Origin: Archegozetes longisetosus
Lineage: Eukaryota > Arthropoda > Arachnida > Sarcoptiformes > Trhypochthoniidae
Assembly: GCA_018873245.2 (NCBI GenBank)
Contig: JAEMBT020000001.1
Span: 3,720,001-3,784,000 of the forward strand
DNA length: 64,000 nucleotides
Direction of reading: 5' to 3'
The translations under genes and the position numbers were made by a program. The stretch's first letter is position 1. Each line of letters begins with the position of its first letter. The notes under the pieces are model-generated. The model had not been told where the DNA came from and did no database searches. It saw only the letters and a list, made by a program, of their open reading frames with translations. Of the stretch, positions 37,345 to 50,601 are shown piece by piece.

Positions 37345-37445
37345 AATAACCATTTATAGTATCCACAAGTAATGCGTTACGATGGCGTACATCCCATCAG
37401 AACATAAGATCGGAGATATTAACAAACTTATAGAATATTTTTAGG
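37345..37445 (+). repeat. Dispersed repeat family A, copy 5
   Basis: Nearly identical to 33905-33990 because it lies in the duplicated sushi unit. Confidence 0.5.
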
Positions 37446-37483
37446 TTTTTCTGTAGAACTACAAAGCTCTGGTAAACCGTATG

Positions 37484-38126
37484 TGTCAGTTTCGCAGAAG
37501 TCAGATTTGCAGAATGGCATTTTTACCAGTTTAGCAGAAAAGTGTAGTATCTCTGTTTTCCTATTCTCAGTTTAGGTTTTAGAAAACCTCTACTTTTCAA
37601 AATTATTATGAAAAGCTTCAGTTCTAGAAATAATTGTCGACTACACACTTCATGTTCTGCGTAAAAAATATTTTGTTATTGATGTAATAGATTCTAGAAG
37701 TATTTGAAACAATATACTGTAAGTAGGAGTTGTTAAACCAAATCAGTAGATATATAAGATAAAAATCTTATTCAACTATTCTAAAGTACGATTAAATAGT
37801 TTTTGTAACTCTACTAATAAGTTAAGTGTTATATGTTTTAAAATGTCAAGATTGAGCTTAAATATTAGTGGAAATGAATGAGGAAAATCTAATATTTGAC
37901 CAATGTTTTTAGTCTTGTTATTTTCTATTGACTATTGGTGCTTAAGCTTTTATCTAAATCTGGTGATTAATATGAGATTTTTGATTTTACTTTGATAAGT
38001 ATGAATGAGCTGACAAACCCTAAGGTTTAGGGATGAGAAAATCAGTTGTAAAATTGATTTTAGCCTGTTTCTGCTAAACTGACTATAAAATGCCATTCTG
38101 CGAAACTGACTTCTGCGAAACTGACA
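37484..38126. repeat. Segment bounded by ~58-bp inverted repeats
   Basis: 37484-37541 (TGTCAGTTTCGCAGAAGTCA onward) is the reverse complement of 38069-38126, with a few differences. A solo copy of the left arm is at 34043-34107. This looks like a small inverted-repeat mobile element about 640 bp long; the interior has no gene. Target duplication not determined. Confidence 0.6.
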
Positions 38127-38280
38127 CCAATCCTGGTCAACTCTTAACGTTATCTCTAAATCATAGACTTAAAGGCAGCTGTATTTGGCGCTTAAATCTA
38201 TAAAATTGTTATCAGTCTATATGTTAAGATTTTGCCAGAATTTTGCAGTTTTATAGGAAAAACTTAAATTTAATGAAAAT

Positions 38281-38739
38281 AGTTTCATTTAGGTACCGGC
38301 CAAAATGAGGGTGAGCATTTTGCTTTTACGGTGCTGAACCAAATGGGGAAAGTCTCAAATTGCGATCACAAACCGCTTCTGAATTATAGCATGAAAGCTA
38401 ACCTAACCTAAGCAAAACTTAATCTAACATAGTGTAACCGAAAAGGCCAAACCAAACCTAATCAAATCAAACTTAACCTAACCTAACTCAACCCAACCCA
38501 TCCTAGTCTAGGCGACTGGAAGATGGTGCTGTTACTGAAATTGACTTAGTATTTCTAATACTCTTTCGATTGTATCTTAATTGGCTGGTTATCAGAGAAT
38601 GTTAGGTTGGATCTGGTTTATATGTTATATCTCAGAAATGATTTGTGATCGCAACTTGGAACCTTCACCATTTGATTCAGGATCCAAATAAATCAACTAT
38701 CATGCCCATCCTGATTGGGGAGGAATCTAAATGAAACTC
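38281..38739. mobile_element. MITE-like element with ~95-bp inverted ends
   Basis: 38281-38375 pairs with 38645-38739. Both ends carry AGTTTCATTTAG, and both arms contain TGCGATCACAAA or its complement. The interior holds CCTAACCTAA-type words (38397-38500). No coding capacity. Confidence 0.65.
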
Positions 38740-38850
38740 TACCCTATTTAATATAATAATCAAAGCAATCCAAAATCAAATTTGGCAACAAAATGATGTT
38801 CACCAATACGAGGCAAAGGTCTTTACTTGGTGCTATCGTGGATTATTAAG
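38740..38850 (+). repeat. Dispersed repeat family A, copy 6 (3' part)
   Basis: Contains AATCAAATTTGGCAACAAAATGA and a degenerate ending like that of 18100-18215. Diverged, so tentative. Confidence 0.35.
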
Positions 38851-41192
38851 TTTTGAACAGTATATAAGCTATTTATGTACAGTCGGTCGAAAAAAGTTAT
38901 GCGTAGATCCCGGATTAATCTCTGATGCGTTTGGATAAGATAAGAGGGACGAGACAGAAATTGAAACTATAAGTTTATAGCGTCAAATTATGGCATTACT
39001 CAGTAATTAAAAAGCATATGAGTAATAATGTTATTCGTAGCTGAAGTCAATTTATTTTATATTCATAAGAAAAACAATAAGTCATAGAATGAAAGCTACT
39101 GATAAAATATATCAAACTATTTCAATCAAAATAGTTCAACAGTCAATTGTGATTCAGTTTAAATAATTTTAATGATAAGTTGGACTGTCCTCTCGAGCTA
39201 TCACTTCTTGTAACCGATATGACATTGACTCAACTAACTTAATACAAAGATGAGTCAAATTCTATTTTATCAAAGTTCTAAACTAATCTTTTAAGTATTC
39301 GTTTATCGATTAATGTCACTAAACGTAATGAGATACTAAATATCAGATCTCAATGAGTTACTGAGCCCTTAGGTTTATCAACTCTTCTGCATCTTTTTAG
39401 TGATGACAAATACATAACTTTTATCTGTCGACGGTACGATATAAGTGTCAAACAGTATGATAAACAGAATAGTTGTTATAATGAATAATCAATAGGTTAA
39501 ATAAATGCAATGTCATTACAAATGTTTATTTTTAGTGCAATCTGTCCACTTGTTCTTAAGCTACTATAGAGTCAAGTACAAACATACGAATAAACTTATT
39601 TATTGACTGTGTTGAGTAAGGTAGTCAATTAGTCTTGATAAATGTATACTTTTGACATTTGTTCATAAAGTTATTCCATACGAAAGGTTAGTAACAGATT
39701 AATGACTGAAATCATACCGAAATGTTTACTATTAGTCAAGTTGTTAATCAGCTCTTGAACCTTAAAAAGTTGTTTAAATCTATTGAATGATCAAAAAACA
39801 AATTAATGAATAATTAATGAGTTTGTTAAGAATAAATGAAAAATTTGACTCATAATATTTAATGATAATTTATTAGTTTAGTTCTAATTTGACGCCAAAT
39901 ATAATGTGCGTCAGTTGTAGTCCTGAGGCATGAAATGCTTAGAACAGGAGTGAACGCGCAAACGCAAGGCAAAAGTCCAATTTATCCGTATTGTATAATA
40001 AGAGAGTAAAAAATCTGAAACCTTTTTAACTGTAATACTACAACAAAGGTGCTATTCATTTATTGATTTAGTTGTTAATTAATTAACTTATCAGTATTTG
40101 TTCGATAAGTCAATTGTAAGGTAAGTGTTTATATTTAGCGATTAAGGTTAATTGAATTAAAAATTAAATTTAATTGAATTAATTGATGATCACACTACAA
40201 AGTCTACTAAAGACTACTAGGCGATTTAATTTCCGCATTCGTTACTCTTTAACACATCCTTTTCTTTTGTTATATATATTTCAATGTATTATAAATATAT
40301 TTACAAATGAAATGTTTCCTTGTGAGTAAGTAATTTATTAATAAAATTGAATAAGGATTTTTGTGTATTTGACTGAAAAATGCCGGCTTTTTTGCCGTAA
40401 TCACTTTGAAAGCGAACTCTTAAAACAAAGCCTTATTTGTGTATCTGATTACAAGTAACAAATCTATTTCATTTAAACCAGTTATCAAAATGAATGAATA
40501 ATTAATTACTTTCTCAATCATTTATAAGTAAAATTTCAATTATTAGAAGTAATGCCTCAAATGATTACAATACGCACGCATTTCAAGGCAAACAACTAGT
40601 GAGTTGATGGTAGAATGTTCTCGAATCAGGTCATCCTTTTGTACGAAGACCGGCGAATCTGTTTAGCCAATTTAGCAGTACTTTTATAACACTAGTCTAA
40701 AGTGCAAGTCTGTACGTAAATACAATTGCCCTAATATTTAACAGATTCGTACTTAAAGTCATACTCGTAACTATTTTTTTTATGCATTCTCTGCCCATCT
40801 CTTAATAGTTTTAGTGTTTACGAGTTTGTCAGTTATTTCGACCTTGACTTGTTTTACTACAAACAAGTTTCAGATCGAAATTTAAGGCAAAATGAAGCGC
40901 TTTATTTATGTTTAGTTTTAACCGTCTTCATTTATCATATCGTCAGTTTTCATCAATAGTTGTATTGATTATTAGTTATTGTGAAATACGTATTTAGCTT
41001 TCAAAATATAGGCACTAAATAAGTATTTTTAGTTGAATATCATAAAAGCCATAAATTGGTATTAAGAGTTTAAGTATACACTTGACAATCAAGTCGGATA
41101 CCAATGAATGCACTATTTAATAAAGCGTTTAGAAGGAAAAGTATTATCCGTTCACAACTATTGATAATTTGTGATAATTAAGTGTAATTTTT
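38851..41192. other. Intergenic region before peroxiredoxin
   Basis: No gene, RNA or repeat recognised in this AT-rich stretch. The last few hundred bases probably include the peroxiredoxin promoter and 5'UTR; no TATA box stood out. Confidence 0.5.
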
Positions 41193-42217
41193 ATGAATAC
41201 AGGCACACCTCCTACAAGTATATCTACCGATTCATCCAAAAGTCAAAGTATCAGTTCAACAGAGATGGCTAACACTAGATATCCACAAATTGGTAAACCT
41301 GCACCAGATTTCAAGGGTACAGCTGTTGTTGATGGATCTTTCAAAGACATATCATTGAGTGATTATCGCGGCAAATATCTCATCCTTTTCTTCTACCCAT
41401 TGGATTTGTAAGTTTAATCTTATTTCCTGTTTTGAGTTGGTCTTAATTGTTGTTTATTTAACAGCACTTTCGTCTGTCCGACCGAAATCATTGCATTCAG
41501 CGACCGTTCGGATGATTTTCGCAAAATAAACTGCGAGGTTGTGGCTTGTTCTGCCGACAGCCATTTCAGTCATCTCGCTTGGTATTTGAAAGTTTTTATA
41601 ACCATCACTTAGTAATAACTGTGGTTTTAGATAATTTGTGCTCGAAATATGCCATAATCTTTAACTTTCTATTTCACATAAGAGATAGTATTCTTTATGC
41701 TAGATAACATGTGACCTTATAACTGCTTTTTTGCTAATTTTATAATTCTTGATAACGCGCTATCTTAAGTTCGTAGATATGTCTTCAAATATATATTAAT
41801 TGAATCTGATTTTAATAATAGGGTAAATACTCCTCGCAAAGAAGGAGGTTTGGGAAATATGAAAATTCCGTTATTGGCCGACAAAAATGGCAAAGTATGT
41901 CAAGATTACGGTGTTTATCTTGAAGATGCTGGTATCCCACTGCGTGGACTCTTTATCATCGATGATAAGGGAAATCTAAGACAAATTACGATCAATGATC
42001 TTCCCGTCGGTCGCAGTGTTGATGAAGCCTTGCGTTTAGTTCAAGCCTTCCAGTTCACTGTAAGTCGACAATTATAAGTGCGTTATCTTTTCGGCTGACT
42101 ATTTCAATTTATTAAAAGGATGTTCACGGAGAGGTCTGTCCTGCCGGTTGGAAACCAGGTGATGATTCGATGAAGCCCGACCCGAAGGCGAGCAAAGATT
42201 ACTTCTCTAAACATTAA
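41193..42217 (+). CDS. Typical 2-Cys peroxiredoxin (Prdx1/2-like)
   Basis: A thiol peroxidase that reduces H2O2 and organic hydroperoxides, normally recycled by thioredoxin. Exons 41193-41407, 41465-41581, 41822-42059 and 42119-42217 have matching phases (2, 2, 0) and give 222 residues. The peroxidatic Cys is in FVCPTE (exon 2) and the resolving Cys in GEVCPAGW (exon 4). GGLG and the C-terminal YF, the two features linked to sensitivity to over-oxidation, are both present. [12 protein letters not shown] and [11 protein letters not shown] are diagnostic. The first 24 residues (Thr/Ser rich) precede [10 protein letters not shown], the usual cytosolic start, so translation may begin at that internal Met instead. 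The extension does not look like a classic signal peptide. Confidence 0.95.
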
Positions 42218-42789
42218 ATATTTTTTGATCTTATTGTTGGAATCAACCGAAACACGCATATTAGTGATTTTACTTCTAAAATTTTCCTAATTAACCACTT
42301 TATTCTTGAGCTATTTTCAGTCAATAAAAATCCGATTTTTTAGACCTCATTTATCAGTAATTTTCAATTACCTGAACTAATTTTTTTAAAGATCAATGTC
42401 AGTATCAAATAACTAGCGCAACAATAACTAATGCTGTCAATTACAGCACATGTATTTTTATTTAACATATTGATATTTTAATATAAGATTTTGTTGACTT
42501 AATCAAAAGTGCTCTTCAATTAAATAACTTAGTTCACGAAGTTTACCTGAATCTAGTCTGAAATTTTCAAGAATTAACAGTTAAGCTTTGCAAGCACGTC
42601 AACAGGTCTAATTTGAATTAAAAGGACACGTTTTTCAAACAGTAAGTTCTAGTTTAGTAGAACTAGATCTTTCTCCATTAAACTTTTATTCATACAAAAT
42701 TTGGTTCTCAAAATCGGGGAATTAATCGAATATTCGACTCAGTCAATAGTATCGTTTTTGAAAGTAATATAACGTTTAAAATAAACTGA

Positions 42790-43090
42790 TTTGAGACTTG
42801 TCTCAATTTCAACACAAACTTATCAATATTTGCACTAAAGTTGCAAAATATTTGAATGGAAATATTTGTTGAAATTTTGATATAAAACCTAACTTATTAG
42901 CCATTAATGCAATTATGTTCAAAATGTTTGAAGTGGAAGCGGAAGAAGAAAAAAGAAAGGAATGCAATTGACGTTGACATCATTGTGAACAAATAGGCGT
43001 GTTAGTAATAAGATGATTTGATCATGTAGGTATTTAAATGAAGGTTGAATTCCTATTTTTACATGTTTATTACATAAATAGTTTGATTCT
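42790..43090 (+). repeat. Dispersed repeat family B, copy 2
   Basis: Matches the reverse complement of 19065-19400 over most of its length. Both contain ATGCAATT and AAATGAAGGTTGAATT. Confidence 0.7.
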
Positions 43091-43573
43091 AGGCAGTTTC
43101 TGACACTAAAGTATGCTATAAGGCAAACAATATGATAGACATGAACAATAATGTACATAATAGAAAGCTTTAAATTAGTACAAATTAGAACAAATCCTGT
43201 ACTGAGTTCGATAATTGTTATTTATAAAAGCAATTTCCTCAAAAAATTATTTCATGCCACGTAAAATTGAAAGAACATTACCGGAAAGTCTATGGGATTC
43301 TGCCTAATTTGGCATCCGGGATCTGATGATATACGTTAATAGAGGTCATCAGCCTGATCAAAATTGCCAATGGGTCCACCTCCGTACAACTTATAGTTTA
43401 AGCGTTAGATGGCGTTAAAGTTTTAAAATGGGATAAAATATAGATTTATTCGGTGGATATTAAAGATATCGAAAAATGGCTTTCATATTTGTAGTCAGCA
43501 TTAAATTCTACATCGAAACCATATATCATATATTCAAAAATCTTAAAATAAAAAAATCGAAAAATTCGACACA

Positions 43574-43875
43574 ATTCGAATATCTCGAAAACTATTCGAT
43601 ATAAAAAATTTTTGATTTGATACTTGTTGGATTCAGCGTTAAAAAATACATATCGACAGTTCCGTGGTATCTCGGGTATGCACGACATCTGCCCGAGTTC
43701 CAGTTCCCACAGAATTTCTGAATGATATCTGCGTGGAATTGAAGGAACAAGAGTAAGCCTCGGCGGCGACTAAAATGGGGAGTCCGGTGGGGGCGGAGGG
43801 TGGGGTTCCCACCAAAATATTACATTTTACATCGTGATTAAATAATATATTTTCATATATTTCATATAAATCATA
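43574..43875. repeat. 300-bp dispersed repeat, copy 1
   Basis: Almost identical (a few substitutions) to 60494-60796, in the same orientation. Contains a GC-rich middle with CTCGGCGGCGACTAAAATGG. Inverted AT-rich motifs (CATATATCATATATTC and its near complement) just outside this copy suggest a MITE. No coding function assigned. Confidence 0.85.
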
Positions 43876-45931
43876 TGTTATCATATATTTAAAAATATGA
43901 TAGGCAGGGTTCGGCAATGTTCTTTAGAAGCTTTTAATAAACGAAACTATTATCAGTTAAGAATTAGGGTTTTGAAGAGACTCGTGTTTCTCAGTCCGGG
44001 GCTAGGAAGGGCTAAAAGTGCTAGATCAGTTGCTCAGACTTGTTGAGGCAAGTACTAATCAACATTTAAGTATTGTCGAATTCGTTATCAAATCTTTAAT
44101 TTTTAACAATAGACGGTCGATTGATAAATTTAAAACATTTATTTTTGAAGTTTTCTGTCAGCGTTTTCGGTATACCTATTCTTGAGTTTTGAAAAAAAAT
44201 CTGGGGGGACATAGCCTTGTATCGGGTATTCGCTATAAAAACGAACTCCAAAAGTTTTTCTAAACTTTTTTACTCCAGTTGTTTTGAGAAAAAGTTATGA
44301 ATAATAGAGTCAAATGTTGAAAGTCTAATTTTGAACTTTTATCCATTAGATTTATGATAAACAAACTTCAAAAATGGTGCATAGATGGAAGGGGTATAAA
44401 TGAAATATTGTAAATATTTTTTTAAAACTAAATCTCACAAAGCCGTTCGTGATAAGTTCTCAACGAATTCAAAGATATGATTAAAAGAGTTGAGGCATGT
44501 TTGGAGTGCAACGGAAAACACTTTCGACATTTAATTTAAGTCGTCCTCATTAAACACTATTTCTGTTAAATTAAAGTACTATTAAAGATAGAATGAACAG
44601 AAGTGAATATTAAGATCTCTAGAGTTATTCGTCAGCTAATATAGATATCGAGTTCTTAAAAATAGTTTTTCATTTCACTTGACTGATAGTCTAACAGTTC
44701 GTTTTATAGAGAATGCCGGATAGTTTGCCACTAGCTACTGCTGTGACGAATGGGTTGACCGAAACGCTCAAATACGAATGTGTCCAAATGATGACTGCGG
44801 GTCACATAAGCGATCAAAGTTTTTTTGAATTTGATTGGATGAGTAGGAAAGAACTACTAATATATCACAATAATATTTCATTCAATCAAAACAAATTTTT
44901 TGATTCATTTGTAATGAAATTCAAAATTTAATTGAATCAGAGGTTTCTTTAACAAAAATACTAATGAATAGACAAAAAATGGACGTATTCTCAATATATC
45001 ACTCATTTAGTGAAATAGTTCATTACTTGAAACATTTCTTAAGATACAACTTTGTGAAACATTGTTTTTGATATGATTTCTAGTCAAAGTAATAGCATAA
45101 AAATTGATTCGTGTAGCAGGATAATCTAGGCAAAATGCAAAGAAAGGATGAAGAATCTATTTTCTTTTTTTGAAAAATTGTTCGATTCCAGAATTGTACT
45201 ATTGATTAATATATTAACAAGAAATAGATTGAACAATTTTCACTCATATGACACCATTTTCTTGGATATTATTCAGTTTTTGTAAACATTTTTCAAACTA
45301 ATTTGATTCAGCCTAACAAAAGTTAGATAAACTCTTTATTTGATTCGGTTACGATTGATTGTGTCTTAATTGTTTGACACGAGTGGAGCATATTGTCTTT
45401 TATTGAGAAGATTAATGACTTCTAGAACAATACTGTGAATCTATGAAATAACGTATTTTTGTAAGAAAATGAAATATAGATTTTATTATCGATTTAAACT
45501 TTAGTCTAATAGGCTACAAATTTTCATTTAATTCTGACTACGGGTTTTAGTTTCATATAACTTCATATTTTCGCAAATTTAACGCTCATTACTTTGGATT
45601 TTATGCTATTTTCAATATTTTATTATTTTTCGAATTTAGATTTAGATCTCAATATTATTCTTGGAATCTGAATCGAATCCTATTGGAAAAATTCAACCAT
45701 CGTCTTTGTTCCGATCCAATAATCTAAAATTAAATATTGGAATAATAAAAACTAAATAGCTTATTGATTAGGTCATTCAAAATTATTTCATATATAAAAA
45801 CAGATTGGCATATGTTTCCTGAAACAATCACATTCCTTCATGTTTGAGTCGCTTAAGTCTTGTAATTTCTATTTTTGTATTTACTGAAAACACTATATTA
45901 ACAGTAATTCTGAAAATATATCTAAACTTAA

Positions 45932-46384
45932 ATGTATAATTTTCTCAAGTTAATTATACTATATTCTGGTATTTTTCTCGTTAGGTGTAAGCTCAAATTG
46001 AAATTGTTTCTATTCCTTATTCTGTTAGTCTTGACTGATTTCAGCTCAATTTTTTCTGAGTTTTGCTCCAAAAATGAATTATCAATTGATAAAGGCATAT
46101 ATTATCCGAAAATAACGTCTTGTCGAAATGATTTTAATATAGAAATCACTTCTAGATCTTACAGTCGAACTGAAATCCAAGTCTTGGACTTGAAGAGCTT
46201 AAAGTTTTACAGTGGAATAAATCACGATTCAATTGTCACAATACATCGAAAATTGTGATTTTCCATTCGAAGCAAAAGTTGATGTTGTAGATATGAAACT
46301 TAACCTTTCTATTGTTCAGTTAAAGTTGCAAAATTCGAATGAGAGCACTTTAGATTCTTATATCATAAACTTAGTGAATGCTTA
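45932..46384 (+). pseudogene. Broken small secreted protein, paralogue of the gene at 50602
   Basis: The first frame (45932-46258) begins with a hydrophobic N terminus, either a signal peptide or membrane anchor, then reads CRNDFNIEITSRS and IQVLDLKSLKF. This aligns with the IIIQIEIKSQS and KVSVFDFKNVR of the gene at 50602-51289. After a frameshift near 46245 the similarity continues (EAKVDVVDM, then DSYIINLVNA) to about 46384, matching DTKIIVYDM and DVFIIDKIKEN. It is therefore a frameshifted paralogue. Function unknown. Confidence 0.55.
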
Positions 46385-47979
46385 ATGAAATATTCTACTA
46401 ATTACGAGCGAAGATTTGAATGTCAAGGTAAATTGGATTCGCGGTAAAATATCACCAGATAGTTTTAAATCAGGTGTCGTTGAATTCAGATTCCAAAAAC
46501 AAAGTAAAATAATACCCTTCTTGTAGGGGTAAGGTCGAGGCGTCAAGTTACGATGTTAGGAGTCAAAAGCCTCAATGATCATGTCGAGTGTAGTATAGAT
46601 CTCTGAGTTCCTCAAAGTGGTTTTAACTATGTATACATTGAAGGAGTGGAGTCACTGGAATTGTCTTGTTTTAGAATACTAGGAATATCAGAAAACCATT
46701 TTTTCAAAATGGACTTATATCTGCTTCAACAAAATCTTGCAAAACTCCGGTTTATAAAGCAAAGATTCAGTTTATCACATATGCTAAATTTTTGTCTGTC
46801 ATTTCGTAAATAAAGTTTAACTCCGATACTTTCCCGAACGTTGGACTTTGTTTGGGAAGAGGTATGGATTAAAAGACAGAAAACCATAAGATACACAATC
46901 GACTAATGATTGTTATCATTAAATGATCCGTCATTAATGTAGTTCAACAAGTGCTCAACCAAGAAGCTATTCTGACAAAACATATCAAGGCAGTCGATGT
47001 TCATCTTTAGATGAATGGTTAGAATTTAAACATGATTATTTCCATAAGCTTTATATGGTCGTGAATGATAAAAACCGTGTTTATGGTCTGATCACTCATT
47101 TGAAGAGGTACGCCTACTCTGATTTAATATTTACTATTAGAATAATTTTTTTGGGTGTGTGCTTCTTTAGCATACTCACATTTGCACAGTTAGCTTTCAA
47201 TTGAATTTAAAGTGGACAGGATATTATAATATTATACGATATTGGTATGTTTGTTAAGTTTCCGAAATAAGACTAACCTAGTGATTTTTCTAGTGATTTC
47301 TTGACAAACAATTCAAATAAGACCTAAATAATGATGATTGACCTCATCCATCAGTTCTTTCTACTTTCTTAGGATTTGGCGCATCACTTTTGTCAATTCT
47401 CGAAAGAGGGAAAATTACCAAAAATAGTGACATACTTGACACAAACCTCTACCACGCCCACAATTTAGTGCGTTCTTGACATTTTGATAGGTTCGACTAA
47501 CTGTGTGACTTGGTCGCTCGGTTCTTCCATTCAGAGGACTTTGGCTGTAGACCAGAATTTTCGTTGATCTATTCAAATCCATCACCGATACCTTCTTGAG
47601 GAAAGACCTGGTCAACCATGTCAGGTGGTAGGTAGAACTAGTGAATTAACTTTGAAAATGCATCCAATTATGCACACTATTCTTCAAGTAGCAACGGTTT
47701 GTATCCAAAACATGCTATTAATTGAAATTTTCCTTTTTCAATAACAAAGAGAGAGCAACTCATACAAATACCAATCATATAACTCATTCCAGCATAGCTA
47801 ATCATTCTTCAACATCAATTTATAACCAATATACTAATGATTTAATAAATATGTTTAATAAGATAATCCAATAAGATATTTATATTTTGTTTTTCAAATC
47901 AAAATTACATTCAATAAGTAGTAGAGATCCAGTTGGTTCCTGGTATCCTTGAACGAGGCACTTACGTCAACTCCATTTC

Positions 47980-48020
<41 letters not shown>

Positions 48021-48968
48021 CAACTCAGCTTAAGTACTTGAGGAGATCGATAGTGTACATAACCTAGTCACGTAAACTTCAACCTGTAACCTCATGGTCC
48101 CTTGGCCTAGCCTCTATAAGTAATAAACTATTTGACTCAGTTTATCTAGGTGTGTTCTGCAATACCTCACTTGACACTAAGTTAGGTTAGGTTAATTTAG
48201 ATTGAATCTGTTCACTGACTAAGCTGCAACGTAATGGATGTAAGATAAAATATCATCAGATGGTATTAAGTTAGACGTCGTTTAACTCAGTTGAACGAAC
48301 TTATCATTTATTCTTATTCTTATCAGGTTAATTGTTGTTTACTCCAAAATACTTTATCACTTTTGAAAGTCATAACATTCGAAATTTCTTCTATGTCTTT
48401 TCATAACAACCTGAGAATTTCCTCAAACGATGATAAAGTTTGTTTCGTTGACTATTTCTATTGTGTGTCTAAGAATGCGTAAGGCTCTTGTTTGTAAAAT
48501 GGATAAAAGTGCAATAAACTATAATAATTATTATTGATGGAAAAGAGCTTTAAAGCAATTTTATGGTGTTTTCGGGAAGCTTCAGTTATTTTGATTAATC
48601 AGTGATTGTTCTTAATGGATGAATGAAATAAATTGTGAAATAAAACTAAATTATCAATTTGGGCGTGACTTGCTTTGAGATTAAATCTTTAGCAAAATCT
48701 AGAAGAAAAACTATAAAATCTTTAAGCATTAATTTTTGCGGTGAACACATCGTTCGGACAAGTTTTTAATTTAATTAATTTAAGCCAATAACATAAAACA
48801 ATAAATAAAATCGAAACGGGAGGAATCAGTTTTCAAACTATTATGTAAGCTCATGAAAGTTTTATGAAATATGTATTAGAGCACCTTAATTTGTTCTAAG
48901 TAACCTATAACTGATGATCAATGAGCTGCAATTATTATATATTGAAATTAATCTATTACCTAACTAGC
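46385..48968. other. Intergenic region with a foldback relic and a TA microsatellite
   Basis: 46957-47070 is a degenerate foldback arm. 47982-48016 is (TA)n. Open frames at 47415-47615 (minus) and 48291-48482 (plus) lack family support and are not called. Confidence 0.5.
47982..48016. repeat. (TA)n microsatellite
   Basis: About 17 perfect TA units, read directly. Confidence 0.95.
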
Positions 48969-49454
48969 AGGGATGGCTAGGGGGCTATAGCCCTTCAAAG
49001 AATTTTCAAAACTGAAGTGTAGATCTGTACTGAGAACTCCTTACAAAAGTTTTAAAATCGTATTTGAAAGTAAATAGGTTTTCGGATAAGTGATTGACTG
49101 AATGAAAAACTGATTATTTAAAATGAATGCCGGATTTAATAAAATATGTTGGTATCACTAACTATAGGATGTGTTAATGCCTAGTGTGAAGGGAGTTTTC
49201 CAACATTAAAAAGAGTTAAAACTTATTTAAGAAACTATATCAAATGAAAGATTAAACGGTTTAGCTCTCATATCAATTGAAAGTGGAACCACTTTATCTT
49301 TAAATTTAGATAATTTTGTTGCCCAACTTGCTAAAAATCATTGTGATACAAAAATTGTATTGAATTTCGATCTAATAAAACCTTATCCAAACAGAAAAAT
49401 TATAGATTTTTTAGCCCTTCCCCAGAACAAAAGCGCTGACTACGGCAGTGATTA
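48969..49454 (+). mobile_element. Decayed hAT element with transposase C-terminal relic
   Basis: The ends read CAGGGATGGCTAG at the left and CTACGGCAGTG at the right, with GGGGGC and GCCC-type subterminal words. Inside, around 49185-49295, frames give CEGSFPTLKRVKTYLRN and, shifted, NERLNGLALISIESG. These match the hAT C-terminal dimerisation region (the family's ERSFSxLKxIKTYLRS and ERLNGLALxSI). Stops and shifts make it inactive, and most of the transposase is missing. Confidence 0.65.
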
Positions 49455-50601
49455 TTCCTAAAATCTCGCAGATAATAACTTCATTACAGTCGCTTTGATT
49501 GTTATTAAGATTAAGGCATTTTCATATCCATATTTAACTTGACTATTAGTGATATGATTTTTTGCACTAAGATTCGCATCTTTTTAATTTGAACCTAAAC
49601 TTTCATCCAAAATTTCAAACTTTATAAGATTTTATATTTGAATTTGATTGGGTTTTAGACAAACATCTTAGCTTTTGAAGTAGAGTCACTATGTTGTACA
49701 GTTTTGTCAGTTTAAAAAATAAAAAACAATTATTTATTCTGTGGAGTTTTGTAATTTACTTCACTTCTACCAAATCTCTGTCCAAAACTGATTAATATGA
49801 ACTTAACTTCTGTTCCGTTGCGGTCTCTACTAAAGTATTGAATCTCAATAAGAGTTTCAAATCTATTTCTCAAAATTATTTTATCAAAATGCTTGTGTGA
49901 GCCCGACATAACCTATTATTAAAATACATTCAGTTTTTCAAATAAATATTACGAGAAGTTTCAGATTATTTTTTGTTTAAATTGTTTTAAAAATCTCGAA
50001 CATAGAATATACTAAAATTTGGAAACAAATTTGAAGCGTTGCAACGATTCGAAAATGCTGACATTAAACGAAGAAACTGTAAAAATCATACATAGAATTG
50101 CTTGATTCACTTAATATTCGTAGAAATCAGTAAATTATAGATAATGTTAAACAGTTAATCTTTATGTAAAGTTTATTGAAGTATTCAATTTCCACATTAA
50201 TGTTATTGGTGGTTAACTCTTCTGAAAGACAAATAAAATTGAACCAATAATACCAAAAATAAAAACATTACAATCGATTTTCCCCCATGAGGATTATACC
50301 TCACTTGTATCTAGTTGTATAATAAAATGTACTACAAGTCATTAACTCGTTTACTGGCGTTAAGGGTGTATATATCCCTTATAGTGGGAAATGGGACTCG
50401 TTACAAGATAATATATATATTTAATTTCTTTTGATTGCAATACCTCATAAGGATTTAATAGATAAATTACTTGTGAAATATCTTCAGTTCACTTATTCTT
50501 TTGATATCGACTAGTGTAATAAACTCGAATCATAATAAATCTGAAAACTAACTATTTCTATACGAGACTAAAATTCTAATATATTCTAACATTTAACAAG
50601 G
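49455..50601. other. Intergenic region
   Basis: AT-rich and non-coding by inspection. Nothing recognised apart from the presumed promoter of the secreted protein at 50602. Confidence 0.5.

Larger units (their letters stand above)
42218..45931. other. Intergenic region with two dispersed repeats
   Basis: Holds the family B copy (42790-43090) and the 300-bp repeat at 43574-43875. I see no convincing gene. Open frames here are short and lie across the repeats. Confidence 0.55.

Noticed and set aside
43639..43917. 92-residue minus-strand frame
   Set aside because: Lies across the 300-bp dispersed repeat; the second copy at 60494 does not support it as a gene.
47415..47615. 66-residue minus-strand frame
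   Set aside because: No stop in frame and hints of splice sites at both ends, but no family match, and an alternative frame is equally plausible.
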